A stretch of 64,000 bases of DNA from Sulfurimonas xiamenensis (GTDB taxonomy: Bacteria; Campylobacterota; Campylobacteria; Campylobacterales; Sulfurimonadaceae): NCBI RefSeq assembly GCF_009258045.1, contig NZ_CP041166.1:496001-560000 (forward strand), written 5' to 3'. Of the stretch, positions 44,434 to 54,641 are shown in pieces. The notes beneath the pieces were generated by a model. The model was not told the DNA's origin. It did no database searches and saw only the letters and a program-made list of their open reading frames with translations. Position numbers and translations under genes: made by a program. Within the stretch, counting starts at the first letter, position 1; every line of letters begins with the position of its first letter.

Positions 44434-45162
44434 TTACAAAACAAGGAACACTCCTATGCAGAGTACCAAAAAAGGAGATAATACTTGAAGTATCTTGATA
44501 ATAATTGAATTGTTTTTTGCTATATGAGAACTTTTGATGGCTAAAGCTCCTGTGAGCGATATAGTAAGCCCCATTCCTATACTCATGGCTATGGTCGCCA
44601 AAATACCGGTTACAAGATGTCCCATCATTAAAGAGAAAAAAAGAACAGTCATAACTCCGGGGCAGGGAACTATGCCGACTGAGAGCGCTACAATATATGA
44701 CTTTTTATCTTTTGTTTTTTCTATTTTTTCATAAGTATTCCACTCTTTTTTTAATTCATAGATTAAATAAAGTCCGACAAAAATAATAAATATTCCGGAA
44801 ACTTTATACATAATATCCACACTTTGGTTGAATGTTCTAGAAAAGAGACCATCTACCAAATAGTAGATTAAAAATGTTAGGATTAAAGCTGATAAAGCAT
44901 GAATTGTTGAAACAAGATAGCCCATTTTAAAAGCGCTTATAAGCCTTCTGCCTTGAGATAAAAAATATGAAGCTACTATTGCTTTGCCATGACCAGGTCC
45001 GGCCGCATGAACTATGCCATAAACAAAAGCAATAGCTATAATGGTGAGTGAGCCATAAATACCTGCTTCATCTACCTGTTTAAAAGAGGATGCTATATTT
45101 GTATTTAATATTTTTTGATAACTATTTATCTCATAAATAAATTTTCCCCAAATTTCACTCAT
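44434..45162 (-). CDS. NicO-family nickel/cobalt (RcnA-type) transporter
   Basis: The 242-aa six-helix protein has the HAAGPGHGKAIVASYFLSQG and GIVPCPGVMTVLFF signatures of NicO/RcnA exporters. It pumps divalent metal (Ni2+ or Co2+) across the inner membrane. It follows a DUF1007 gene with 4 bp overlap, the common pairing in which DUF1007 is the periplasmic partner. Confidence 0.88.
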   Translation of the reverse strand: MSEIWGKFIYEINSYQKILNTNIASSFKQVDEAGIYGSLTIIAIAFVYGIVHAAGPGHGKAIVASYFLSQGRRLISAFKMGYLVSTIHALSALILTFLIYYLVDGLFSRTFNQSVDIMYKVSGIFIIFVGLYLIYELKKEWNTYEKIEKTKDKKSYIVALSVGIVPCPGVMTVLFFSLMMGHLVTGILATIAMSIGMGLTISLTGALAIKSSHIAKNNSIIIKILQVLSPFLVLCIGVFLVL

Positions 45163-45716
45163 TTAATTCCTCTCCATTTGACAATCAACATATCTGCGAT
45201 ATAGTAATCTTTGTCTTCTAGTTTAGAATCTACAGAAGAAAGATCTATATTTTCATGGTTAATTTTTATTTTTATATCTTCGCTAAGATGAAAAGAAGTT
45301 AGATTTTCTTCATCAAAACAGCCTATCTTAAGCTCTTTTATTGATAAATCTATATTCGTTGAAATACTGAATTTATATACAAGTTTAGCCCCTTCTATAT
45401 AGGCTGTGAAATTTTGCGGCTCTGAAAATTTTAATTTTTTGTTTTTTTGATGCGGGGAGATATAGTAGTTGAACTCTTTTAAGTTGTCAAATGATTCTTG
45501 TTTTAAAAAAGCTATCTCTTCTTTCTCTAGTTTATTATTTCTGTTTTGATCAAAATCCATCAGTAAAAGATTTGAAGTCATCTCATCAAAATACCAATAC
45601 ACATCCATATCTGAACTATTTTGGTTTATGACTATATCAAATTTAACATCTACAAATACATGAGGATGGCTAAATAATAGAGTATATAAAAATGATAAAA
45701 TAACTATATACTTCAT
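45159..45716 (-). CDS. DUF1007-family periplasmic protein
   Basis: The 185-aa protein has a signal peptide and the PHVFVDVKFDIVI start of the family. An EF-hand-like loop (DFDQNRNNKLEKEE, about 74-87) may bind calcium or another metal. It is a probable metal-handling partner of the NicO transporter. The promoter and 169 bp of A/T-rich sequence lie upstream. Confidence 0.85.
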   Translation of the reverse strand: MKYIVILSFLYTLLFSHPHVFVDVKFDIVINQNSSDMDVYWYFDEMTSNLLLMDFDQNRNNKLEKEEIAFLKQESFDNLKEFNYYISPHQKNKKLKFSEPQNFTAYIEGAKLVYKFSISTNIDLSIKELKIGCFDEENLTSFHLSEDIKIKINHENIDLSSVDSKLEDKDYYIADMLIVKWRGIK

Positions 45717-45885
45717 AACAGCCTTTATTTTTTTTGTTTTAAATGCTAACTAAAAAAAACTTATATTTTGATAATAATAATCGATTGTAACAAGTGATGT
45801 TCATATAGATATATTTTAGTTACCATATAGCTAGCATGAAAAATAAAAGCTTTGAAGATGCCTAAAATAAGACTTTTGAAGTGAG

Positions 45886-45960
45886 TGGCTCCGGATACTG
45901 GATTCGAACCAGTGACCAAGTGATTAACAGTCACCTACTCTACCGCTGAGCTAATCCGGA
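45886..45960 (-). tRNA. tRNA-Asn (GTT), second copy
   Basis: It has a complete cloverleaf with perfect acceptor TCCGGAT/ATCCGGA, anticodon GTT, T arm ACTGG/CCAGT and encoded CCA. The T arm matches attL and not attR, so it shows the ancestral host sequence. It is not interrupted. Confidence 0.96.
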
Positions 45961-46017
45961 ATATTTGATAGGTCGGAATTATACTTAATGAGTTTTAAAA
46001 AGTCAAGATTTTTTATG

Positions 46018-46950
46018 CTACTTTGCGCGTTTTCGCTTTTCGTTTTCATTTAGGATGAAAAATTCCAAATTTCCCACTTTTTTTATAACCACTTTTGAGT
46101 TTGAAAGCAGATTGTTGAGCCTTTTTTTGCTCTCTTCATCAAAAAGCAGGTTGATATCATCTATTGTTAGAGGTCTTTTATCTAGTGTATTTAAAATATC
46201 TTCGTTACTATAGTTAGCTTTTTTTGGTTCGGCATGAACTCTTGAGGCTATATGGATGGGCAGAGAAGAGTCAAATAGCAGTGAAGCGTCATGCAGCTCT
46301 TTGTAGCTAAGTCCGCTTACAGGATAGGCAGGTGGTCTGTCAATTGTGCCTAAATCAATTCTGCTCACATCAAGTTTCAGTAGAACTTCGTTTAGTTTTT
46401 TTATCTCATCTTGTGTGTCGTTTAGACCGTGAACAAAGAGTATTTCTATGAAGAGTTTTCCTTTGAAAGCCTTGGAGAAATCTATCACTTTTTGAACGAT
46501 ATCTTTTATCTCTATGCCTGCATGCGGTCTGTCTATTCTCTTAAAAACATTTTTACTTACTGCATCAAGAGAGAGTTTAACTTGGTCAAGTTTTAGAAGT
46601 GAATTGAAAATTTTATTATCAACAAGTGTTGCGCTGTTTGTTAGGATAAGCGTTTGTGCATTGCCTTTGATTTTGTTTATTTCATCAATAAGTTCATCGA
46701 GATAAGGGTAGAGAGTCGGTTCACCGTTTGCAGTTATGGTTATGACATCTATTTTGTCGTTTAGATGCTCTTTTAACTCGTTAATTATCGTAGAGACTTC
46801 TACTACTTTTTTTTGTATATCGGTTGTTGCACTTGGAGCTAGTTCGCAGTATAGGCAGTCAAAATTGCACTGTTTTAGAGCAGGGGAGAGATCTATACCC
46901 AAAGAAGAACCAAATCTTCTTGAGTTTATGGGACCAAAAATAGTCTTCAC
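46018..46950 (-). CDS. Radical SAM protein (COG0731-like)
   Basis: The 310-aa protein has the cluster motif KQCNFDCLYCE (CxxxCxxC) near residue 28, TANGEPTLYP for SAM binding, and a basic C-terminus. It belongs to the Fe-S oxidoreductase family related to TYW1-type enzymes by motif; the substrate is unknown. It abuts hemE, whose product acts before anaerobic coproporphyrinogen steps, but a haem role is not shown. Confidence 0.85.
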   Translation of the reverse strand: MKTIFGPINSRRFGSSLGIDLSPALKQCNFDCLYCELAPSATTDIQKKVVEVSTIINELKEHLNDKIDVITITANGEPTLYPYLDELIDEINKIKGNAQTLILTNSATLVDNKIFNSLLKLDQVKLSLDAVSKNVFKRIDRPHAGIEIKDIVQKVIDFSKAFKGKLFIEILFVHGLNDTQDEIKKLNEVLLKLDVSRIDLGTIDRPPAYPVSGLSYKELHDASLLFDSSLPIHIASRVHAEPKKANYSNEDILNTLDKRPLTIDDINLLFDEESKKRLNNLLSNSKVVIKKVGNLEFFILNENEKRKRAK

Positions 46951-47982
46951 TTATTTTTTGCTGACTCTGTGGCATTCAGCTATAAAATGTTTTGCATTCT
47001 CAACAGGAACATCGGGAAGGATGCCGTGACCTAGGTTGAAGATATGTCTTTTTCCGCCCATGATGTTTTGCAGCGCTTCTACGCACTCGGTCGTTGCCTC
47101 TTTTGAATAGAGTCTGCATGGCTCCATGTTTCCTTGAAGAACATATTTCTCACCCAATTTTTCTTTTGCCAAAGCCATAGGAGTTGACCAGTCAACGCCA
47201 AATACCTCAAACTCTCCATATACTTTATCTAAAAATGCAGGGATACCTTTAGGGAACATAATAATAGGAATATGAGGATATTTTGCTTTTAAATAGTCTG
47301 CAATTTCTACCATATATTTCCAAGAAAATTCATCATATTTAGAAGGCTCAATTGCAGCTGCCCATGAGTCAAAGATTTGAACTACATCTATGCCCGATTC
47401 GATCTGTTTTTCCATGTAAAATTTTACAACTTCAGTTACTTTTGCTAAGATTTTATGCAAAAGTTCAGGATTTGAGTACATCATTTTTTTACAGATATTG
47501 TAAGTTTTTGTACCTTCTCCCTCTATCATATATGTTGCCAGAGTCCAAGGAGCACCCGTAAAACCGATAAGGGCTTTGTCATCTGCTAATTCTTCTCTTA
47601 TAAGTTTAATAGTGTCGTAAACATAAGTCAGTTTAGATGCAGCTTCTTTGCCGCCGATAAGTCTATTTAAGTCAGCTTCATTTTTAATAGGATTATGAAA
47701 TTTTGGTCCCTCGCCTTTTATGAACTCCAAATCCATTCCCATCTCATTTGGAACAACCAATATATCACTAAAAAGAATAGCGGCATCAACACCGACAATA
47801 TCAACTGGCTGAAGTGTTACTTCGCAAGCTTTTTTTGGATCATGACAAAGATTTAAAAAGTTTCCTGCTTCTGCGCGCACTTTCATATATTCTGGAAGAT
47901 AACGGCCTGCTTGTCTCATCATCCAAACCGGAGTGTACGGAGTCTCTTTTCCAAAACATGCGTCTACAAATATTTTACTCAT
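46951..47982 (-). CDS. hemE: Uroporphyrinogen decarboxylase
   Basis: The 343-aa enzyme makes coproporphyrinogen III in haem synthesis. It has [15 protein letters not shown], the [10 protein letters not shown] segment, [16 protein letters not shown] and [15 protein letters not shown]. It is of standard length, and the operon order is asd, yqhA, hemE, radical SAM. Confidence 0.97.
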   Translation of the reverse strand: MSKIFVDACFGKETPYTPVWMMRQAGRYLPEYMKVRAEAGNFLNLCHDPKKACEVTLQPVDIVGVDAAILFSDILVVPNEMGMDLEFIKGEGPKFHNPIKNEADLNRLIGGKEAASKLTYVYDTIKLIREELADDKALIGFTGAPWTLATYMIEGEGTKTYNICKKMMYSNPELLHKILAKVTEVVKFYMEKQIESGIDVVQIFDSWAAAIEPSKYDEFSWKYMVEIADYLKAKYPHIPIIMFPKGIPAFLDKVYGEFEVFGVDWSTPMALAKEKLGEKYVLQGNMEPCRLYSKEATTECVEALQNIMGGKRHIFNLGHGILPDVPVENAKHFIAECHRVSKK

Positions 47983-48007
47983 TTTAATCCTTGATATTAT
48001 TTTATTT

Positions 48008-48526
48008 TTAGTGACTTTTTCCGACTTTGCTTAAAAAGTAAAGACCAACCGCAACCGCTGTTATTGAAAGAGCCAGGTAGAGCAGATCCAGCGCACCGCT
48101 ATATGTAGTATGCCCGACTTTTTGAAAAAATCCGACAACTAAAACCATAACAATAACTTTGGATATTTTATCTTTTAATTGATCCAGAGAGTGAACTGCT
48201 AAAAGTTGATTCTCTTCTCCATGTTCATCTTTTGCAGGATCTATATCTGAGATAAAAAGTTCATATAGACCAAAAGAGAAAATTATCATTACAACACCAA
48301 TAAGATAAAGATCTACTGCACCGATAATGCCGCCTACAACTTCTTCATGGAAATGTTCCGGATGAGCATGCGTTATATATGTGTTTATAACATAAGCTGC
48401 TGTTTCGTAAATGTCAAAACTAGCAACCAAAAAGAGTAAAACAGCACCGACAAGACCAAAGACTACAGCAAGAATTATGATAAATCTTGAACCCCATAGA
48501 CTTTTTTCAAACATTTTTTCCAGCAT
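48008..48526 (-). CDS. YqhA/UPF0114-family membrane protein
   Basis: The 172-aa protein has four membrane helices and the family's opening [20 protein letters not shown]. Function is unknown in all bacteria that carry it. It starts 3 bp after asd. Confidence 0.85.
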   Translation of the reverse strand: MLEKMFEKSLWGSRFIIILAVVFGLVGAVLLFLVASFDIYETAAYVINTYITHAHPEHFHEEVVGGIIGAVDLYLIGVVMIIFSFGLYELFISDIDPAKDEHGEENQLLAVHSLDQLKDKISKVIVMVLVVGFFQKVGHTTYSGALDLLYLALSITAVAVGLYFLSKVGKSH

Positions 48527-48529
48527 TGT

Positions 48530-49564
48530 CTACTTTTCCTCTTCCATCTCTATCCATTTTTGAGCTATTCTTACTGCATTTGTAGCAGCACCAACTCTTA
48601 AATTGTCAGCAACAATAAAAAGATGAAGCATATTTTTAGAAAAATTGTCATTTCTAATGCGGCCTACAAAAGTTTCATTTTTTTCTAAACAAATTGCAGG
48701 CATAGGGTATAGAGACTCTGAAGGATTGTCTAAAATAACAATATTTGGAGCTTTTCTTAAAAGCTCTCTTGCCTCATCTGCTTTAACTTCATTCGCAAAA
48801 GTAATAGTAAGAGCTTCTGCATGACCGCGAAGAGTCGGGACACGAACGCAGGTAGCACTTAGAGGAATCTGTTTATGCATGATTTTGGTTGTTTCATTTA
48901 CCATTTTCATCTCCTCTTTTGTATACCCGTTTTCCATAAAAACATCTATTTGAGGAATAACATTTAAAGCTATTTGGTGTTTAAATGCTTTATGCTCGCT
49001 TTGATCTAATTTAAAAGCAAAAAAGTCATGCATTTGCGTAACTAACTCTTCCATTGCACTTTTTCCGGCTCCTGAGGTTGCCTGATATGTGCTTACATCA
49101 ATTCTTTTAATATCATAAGCTTCATCAAGAGGTTTGAGTGTTTGAACCATTTGAATGGTAGAGCAGTTAGGGTTTGCAATAACTCCGGTTTTCTCCCATT
49201 TTGAAATATCTTCAGGATTTACTTCAGGAACAACAAGCGGAGTATTTTGATCCATTCTGAAATGTGAAGTATTGTCAATTACAACTGCTCCGGCTTTTAC
49301 AGCGGCAGGAGCAAACTGGGCGCTTACACTTCCTCCTGCACTAAAAAGTGCTATTTCTACCTCTTCTTCTTCAAAAATAGTATCAGTCAACTCTTTTATA
49401 ATTATACTTTTACCGGCAAATTCTATCTTTGTTCCTGCACTTCTAGCACTAGCAAGTGGAACAAGTTTGTTAATTGGAAAATTAACTTCATTTAAAATTG
49501 CCAATATCTCTTCCCCAACTGCTCCGTTTGCACCAACAACTGCCACATTATATTTTTTTGACAT
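48530..49564 (-). CDS. asd: Aspartate-semialdehyde dehydrogenase
   Basis: The 344-aa enzyme makes aspartate semialdehyde for lysine, threonine, methionine and diaminopimelate. It has the N-terminal NADP motif VVGANGAVGEEIL, the catalytic Cys in ANPNCSTIQMVQTL, and the TYQATSGAGKSAMEEL segment. Its promoter lies in 49565-49830. Confidence 0.97.
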   Translation of the reverse strand: MSKKYNVAVVGANGAVGEEILAILNEVNFPINKLVPLASARSAGTKIEFAGKSIIIKELTDTIFEEEEVEIALFSAGGSVSAQFAPAAVKAGAVVIDNTSHFRMDQNTPLVVPEVNPEDISKWEKTGVIANPNCSTIQMVQTLKPLDEAYDIKRIDVSTYQATSGAGKSAMEELVTQMHDFFAFKLDQSEHKAFKHQIALNVIPQIDVFMENGYTKEEMKMVNETTKIMHKQIPLSATCVRVPTLRGHAEALTITFANEVKADEARELLRKAPNIVILDNPSESLYPMPAICLEKNETFVGRIRNDNFSKNMLHLFIVADNLRVGAATNAVRIAQKWIEMEEEK

Positions 49565-49878
49565 TCCTACTCCTATAGTTCATAAATTTTTATTTTTTTA
49601 AATTTGTTTTACCCATATTAAGGGGAAGATTCTAAAGTTTTTGATAACAGTAACTAAAGTATTTATATTAAAAGATTCTTTCATATTGTTATAATCTTTA
49701 ACTATTTGTAGTTTTTTACTAAAAAATTTTAGATTTTTGACATATAAACAGCCATCTTTTTAAGCAGCAACTATAACAAAATTATCATTAAAATCGACTT
49801 TGAATTAAATTGCAAAATTTGTAAAAATATATAGAGTTCACTTGCATTTAATGCAGGTGAACTTGCAAATAAATATTG
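49565..49878. other. Intergenic region between gyrA and asd, with gyrA terminator
   Basis: The 314 bp hold no gene. On the minus strand GTTCACCTGCAT-taa-ATGCAAGTGAAC (49836-49862, an 11-12-bp stem) ends gyrA. The rest is A/T-rich and must contain the asd promoter; I cannot pick it confidently. Confidence 0.6.
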
Positions 49879-52359
49879 TTATAACTCTTCTGTATCAAAC
49901 AAAGAGTCATCATCATCCTCTTCTTCAATAGGCTGTTTTGGACAACGAGAAACGCTTGCTACATCATCGCCTTTGACAATATAGACACCACTTGTATTTC
50001 TGCTTGATTTTGAAATAGTTTGCATATCAACTCTTATCATTTTACCGGCTTTTGTAAGTGCCATCATGTCCATTCGTTCATCGACCATTAAACATCCTAC
50101 TACATATTTACCGGTTTTTGCAGTAATTTTCATAGCGATTACACCTGAACCACCGCGATTTGTTAAACGGTATTCACCGGCTTCTGTTCGTTTGCCGATG
50201 CCCTTTTCGCTTACTATTAAAATCTCTTCTTCATCACTTGAAATAATATTTGCATCTACAACTTCATCATCAGCATGTTTAAATTTAATGCCTCTAACAC
50301 CTCTTGTATTTCTGCCTTGATCGCGTGTTTTGTTTATATCAAACTTAATACATTGTGCAAGTTTTGTTACGATAAAGAGATATTTAATGCTTTGATCTGC
50401 AATTTTAGCAGTAATAATAGAATCATCATCATCTAGACTGATAGCTTTTACGCCGTTGCTTCTGATATTTGAAAATTCACTTAAGTTTGTTCTTTTTACA
50501 ATACCTTTTTTTGTAAAAAATACCAAAGATTTCTCTTCGCTAAAGTCTGTTGTAGGATTTATGGATTGAATCTGTTCATCAGCTACTAGATTAAGCAGAT
50601 TTACAACAGCTTTTCCTTTTGCCGTTCTGCTTCCTTCAGGAATTTTATAAACTTTTAGCCAGTGCAGTTGTCCGCGATCAGTCACAAAAAGAAGCGTGTC
50701 ATGTGTATTACATGTAAAGAATCTCTCTATAAAATCGTCTTCATAAGTAGTGACTGCAGTTTTGCCTTTTCCGCCTCTTTTTTGTTTTTCGTACTGCGCC
50801 AAAGGAACTCTTTTAATGTAGCCTCTATGCGTAATAGTAACAACCATTGGCTCGTTTGGAATCAGATCTTCAATATCTATGTCATCATAATCATCTTCAA
50901 TATCAGTTCGTCTTTCATCCGTATAGATAGTTAGAATTTCGTCAAACTCTTGATCTATGATTCCGTGTAGTACCTCTTCGCTTTTTAAAATCGACTCTAA
51001 ATATTCAATAAGTTCAATAAGTTCACGAAGTTCGTTTTCGATTTTTTCACGCTCTAGGCCTGTTAGTTTGCCAAGACGCATATCAACGATACTTTGAGCC
51101 TGAATAGTTGTAAAATCAAATTCTGAGACTAAATTATCTCTGGCATCTTCAATGTTTTTACTTGATTTAATAACTCTGATAATCTCATCAATAATGTCAA
51201 GCGCTTTTTTAAGTCCTTCTAAAATGTGAGCTCTTGCTTTTGCTTTTTCAAGATCAAAAATAGTGCGGCGGATAATAATAGTTTTACGATGATTAATAAA
51301 ATGTTTTAAGATATCTATAATTCCGAAAATTCTTGGCTCTTGGTTTAGGATAGAGAGCATAATGATACCAAAAGTAGTCTGCATGCTTGTTTGCTTGAAA
51401 AGATTATTTAAAACTATTTCGCTCATTGCATCTTTTTTAAGCTCTATTACTACGCGTATACCTTCACGGTCAGACTCATCACGAATCTCTGATACACCTT
51501 CAATCATCTTGTCTTTTACAAGATTTGCTATACTTTCTATAAGGCGTGCTTTGTTTACTTGATAAGGAAGTTCGTCAATGACGATAACATCTCTATTTCC
51601 CTTTTTTTCAATATGAGTTTTAGCACGAACTTTTATGCGTCCGCGTCCAGTCTCATAAGCGTCCATAATTCCTTTTTTTCCAAATATTGTTCCGCCTGTT
51701 GGAAAATCAGGAGCTTTTATATACCTCATTAATTCAGCAAGTTCAATTTTAGGGTTTGCCAAAAGTGCTTTTAGCCCGTTCATAATCTCTTTTGGATTAT
51801 GTGGAGGGATATTTGTTGCCATACCGACTGCAATGCCCGAAGAGCCGTTTATAAGAATATTTGGTACGCGAGTAGGCATAACATCAGGCTCTTTTGTCGT
51901 TCCGTCGTAGTTGTCTATCATGTTTACCGTGTTTTTTTCTAAATCTTTAAGAAGTTCACCGGCATATTTTGTCATTCTCGCTTCAGTATAACGCATAGCA
52001 GCTGCACTGTCTCCGTCAACTGAACCAAAGTTTCCTTGACCGTCTACAAGTTCCATTCTCATAGAAAAATCTTGCGCCATGCGAACTAAAGCATCGTAGA
52101 CAGCTGTATCCCCGTGTGGATGGTATTGACCGATAACATCACCGACAATACGCGCGGATTTTTTAAACTTTGCTCCGTGAGAGAGATTTAGTTTGTCCAT
52201 AGCATATAGAATTCTTCTATGAACAGGTTTTAGTCCATCACGAACATCAGGAAGTGCACGACCTACAATTACACTCATAGAGTAATCAAGATAGCTGTTT
52301 TGAAGAGACTCTTCAATGTTTATAGTTTGTATATTATCGTTAGTTAGCAAATCGCTCAT
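49879..52359 (-). CDS. gyrA: DNA gyrase subunit A
   Basis: From ATG 52359 (AGGTG six bases before; the GTG at 52368 is rejected) the protein is 826 aa. It has the [17 protein letters not shown] start, the quinolone region [14 protein letters not shown] with Thr85 (E. coli Ser83) and Asp89 (Asp87), the catalytic Tyr124 in [10 protein letters not shown] and the C-terminal beta-pinwheel repeats, including QKRGGKG (GyrA box). It breaks and rejoins DNA with GyrB for negative supercoiling. Confidence 0.98.
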   Translation of the reverse strand: MSDLLTNDNIQTINIEESLQNSYLDYSMSVIVGRALPDVRDGLKPVHRRILYAMDKLNLSHGAKFKKSARIVGDVIGQYHPHGDTAVYDALVRMAQDFSMRMELVDGQGNFGSVDGDSAAAMRYTEARMTKYAGELLKDLEKNTVNMIDNYDGTTKEPDVMPTRVPNILINGSSGIAVGMATNIPPHNPKEIMNGLKALLANPKIELAELMRYIKAPDFPTGGTIFGKKGIMDAYETGRGRIKVRAKTHIEKKGNRDVIVIDELPYQVNKARLIESIANLVKDKMIEGVSEIRDESDREGIRVVIELKKDAMSEIVLNNLFKQTSMQTTFGIIMLSILNQEPRIFGIIDILKHFINHRKTIIIRRTIFDLEKAKARAHILEGLKKALDIIDEIIRVIKSSKNIEDARDNLVSEFDFTTIQAQSIVDMRLGKLTGLEREKIENELRELIELIEYLESILKSEEVLHGIIDQEFDEILTIYTDERRTDIEDDYDDIDIEDLIPNEPMVVTITHRGYIKRVPLAQYEKQKRGGKGKTAVTTYEDDFIERFFTCNTHDTLLFVTDRGQLHWLKVYKIPEGSRTAKGKAVVNLLNLVADEQIQSINPTTDFSEEKSLVFFTKKGIVKRTNLSEFSNIRSNGVKAISLDDDDSIITAKIADQSIKYLFIVTKLAQCIKFDINKTRDQGRNTRGVRGIKFKHADDEVVDANIISSDEEEILIVSEKGIGKRTEAGEYRLTNRGGSGVIAMKITAKTGKYVVGCLMVDERMDMMALTKAGKMIRVDMQTISKSSRNTSGVYIVKGDDVASVSRCPKQPIEEEDDDDSLFDTEEL

Positions 52360-52488
52360 ATAAAACACCTAGTTTAAAAATAAAATCTTTTTATAATATC
52401 TTATTGTCCCTTAAGAAATTAGAAAATAGCGGTAAAAGTTCTTAAACAAAGGCTTTTTGTGAAAAAGAAGAACATTTGAATTTTTTCT

Positions 52489-54474
52489 TTAGGAGCTTGT
52501 TTTTTCACTCTTTTTTATAGGAAAAAGTAATTCCCAAGGTCGTTTAAGAGACTCAGTTGCTAAGAGTTTTAAAAATGAAAAAACGCTTCCAAAATAGGCG
52601 TCTCTTGATTTTAAAGATATTTTGAGCGCTAAAATAAAACTGACACTAAGATTTACAAAACCTATCATAAAAACAAAAACAAAAGCAATAAAAAAGTCTT
52701 TTAAAGAGAGTAGAAAATCTGCACTACAGTATCCAAGATTTGCAGTAGAGAAAGCAACATGTCTTATCTCTAAAGGAAGATTGAAAAGATATCCTAAAAA
52801 CGGAGTAATGCCTAAAAGAATACCAAAGAAAAAATTTCCTGCCATTGCTCCATGGTTTTCATATAAATACTCAGCTGTTTTTTCTCTTAAATTTGGCGAA
52901 AGGTATTTTTTAAAAAAAGGGTGGTAAAAATATCTCTCCTTAAGATTGAGATAGTTTGCTCTATTGTCAAAGTATCCGGCAATAAGTCCTGAACAAAAAA
53001 GCCAAATTCCTGCTATGGCTGCATAAAAAAGGGCAGAGTAAGATTTTATGCCTTCTAGATAGTACATTTTCTCTTCTACTGAGAGTATTTTAAAATCATT
53101 GGAAAAGAAGAAAAAACTAATTACAAAAGCAACGCTAAGCGCCAGTATAACATTCCCCATAACTGCTGCAAATTGGGAACGGCTTACTTGAAAAATAAGT
53201 TCAACGAGTTTGAGTTGGTTGGCTTTGTTGTTTTGCTCTTTTTCGATAGCTTTTGCAAATGTAGAAGCTGTCATAGCGGGCTGTTTTGTTGCAATGGTAA
53301 AACCCAGCATATGAATAAGCACAAATCCTAATCCATAATTTAAACTTGAGAGAAAAGTTTGAGAAAACAGAGAGAGATCTAGCTGATAAATATTTATCTT
53401 TAAAAGTGCCATAATAGCTATAATAATTCCTGCGCCGGCGGCAGAGAAAAACATTTTAAGATACTCATTTTTATCACTTGTTATATAGTGTTCTCCATGT
53501 TCACTGGCATTATTTGTGATGCTTTTTGCAAGTATTTTAATGTTTTGATTATAAAAGTCATAAATAGAGTTTTTTTTACTATTGTATTGAACTGATTCTT
53601 TAAATAATTCTATAAGAGAGTTGTAAAATTCAGGGGTATCAAATTTTTTGATAAGCTCAAGAATATCTTCTACTCTTTGGATTATCTGTTCTAATCTCTC
53701 AAGTTCATAAGTTAAAGCTACGGAAATACCTTTGTTTATTGATTTTTTCTTTAAAAATGAGACTTGATCATGACACTGTTCTAATATAACTTTAGTATGT
53801 TGAAAATCTAGTTCAGTTGAATTAATATCTATTTTTGCTTTTTGAATCACTGTGATAAAGCTGCTTATACTTCTATGGAGCTCTATAAATGCAGAATCTT
53901 TATTGAGCAAAGAGCTGTCTATTCTGATAAAGTTTTCATCAAACTCTTCAGAAGCTATCCAGATAGATAAGATTTCGACAGCATATAGAAGCTCGTCAAA
54001 AAGATAATCTTTTGTTGTTTGAGAATACTCATTATTATATAAAATTGTGGAAAAAAACTCTATCCAGATTTCATTTTCAATTGCATTGACCCATATATGA
54101 TCATTGTTTTTGTAAAAAAGTGTTGCAAAGAGGTATTTAAAATCCCCTTCTTTTGGGGGCGAAGGCAGAAATTTATTATAAAAACGCTTATTAAGTTCAT
54201 GTAAAAATCCATCTCTGGACAAAATGCCTAAGTTTGAGATATTTGTTGAAATTCTAGATTTTATCAGCCATCTGTTTACGCAAGCAGATAAATCATCAGC
54301 TGTTTTAGTGTTATTATTTAAGTAATTAACAATTTGATGGATTTTTTTAATGGAGTTATCAATATCATTTACATCAGCAGGTCTTATAAAATCAATAATA
54401 TATGTCAATTTTTCAATAATAGACAAATCACTGCTTTTTAAATTTTTAACTAAAGAATCAAGCATACTTTCCAT
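52489..54474 (-). CDS. Gcr-family membrane protein (annotated 'site-specific recombinase')
   Basis: The 661-aa protein has a soluble helical N-terminal half and about five or six membrane helices from residue 340 on. It matches in layout the family called SpecificRecomb/Gcr, known from Neisseria and beta-proteobacteria. It has no recombinase catalytic motif, and its helices make a recombination role doubtful. Real function unknown. Confidence 0.7.
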   Translation of the reverse strand: MESMLDSLVKNLKSSDLSIIEKLTYIIDFIRPADVNDIDNSIKKIHQIVNYLNNNTKTADDLSACVNRWLIKSRISTNISNLGILSRDGFLHELNKRFYNKFLPSPPKEGDFKYLFATLFYKNNDHIWVNAIENEIWIEFFSTILYNNEYSQTTKDYLFDELLYAVEILSIWIASEEFDENFIRIDSSLLNKDSAFIELHRSISSFITVIQKAKIDINSTELDFQHTKVILEQCHDQVSFLKKKSINKGISVALTYELERLEQIIQRVEDILELIKKFDTPEFYNSLIELFKESVQYNSKKNSIYDFYNQNIKILAKSITNNASEHGEHYITSDKNEYLKMFFSAAGAGIIIAIMALLKINIYQLDLSLFSQTFLSSLNYGLGFVLIHMLGFTIATKQPAMTASTFAKAIEKEQNNKANQLKLVELIFQVSRSQFAAVMGNVILALSVAFVISFFFFSNDFKILSVEEKMYYLEGIKSYSALFYAAIAGIWLFCSGLIAGYFDNRANYLNLKERYFYHPFFKKYLSPNLREKTAEYLYENHGAMAGNFFFGILLGITPFLGYLFNLPLEIRHVAFSTANLGYCSADFLLSLKDFFIAFVFVFMIGFVNLSVSFILALKISLKSRDAYFGSVFSFLKLLATESLKRPWELLFPIKKSEKTSS

Positions 54475-54558
54475 TAAACATCCCTCTAAAAAGCTATAAT
54501 AGTCTTCATTATAAAATAAAAAAAGATAATTCTATATTAAAATTAGTAAAATGTTGTT

Positions 54559-54577
54559 TTGATTAAAAATTAATCAA
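54559..54577. promoter_or_regulatory. Palindromic operator of amt-1
   Basis: TTGATTAAAAATTAATCAA, with 7-bp arms around AAAAT, lies 48 bp (start to start) before TATAAT at 54607. An identical sequence with identical spacing stands before amt-2. The centre is about 51 bp before the presumed transcription start, an activator position. Confidence 0.7.
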
Positions 54578-54641
54578 CAAATTGATTATTTAATTTTTTA
54601 TAGGTGTATAATTTTAAAACTTTAACTATAAAGGATAAAAA

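Noticed and set aside
54559-54577. FNR/CRP site at amt
   Set aside because: TTGAT and ATCAA are separated by 9 bp, whereas FNR needs 4.
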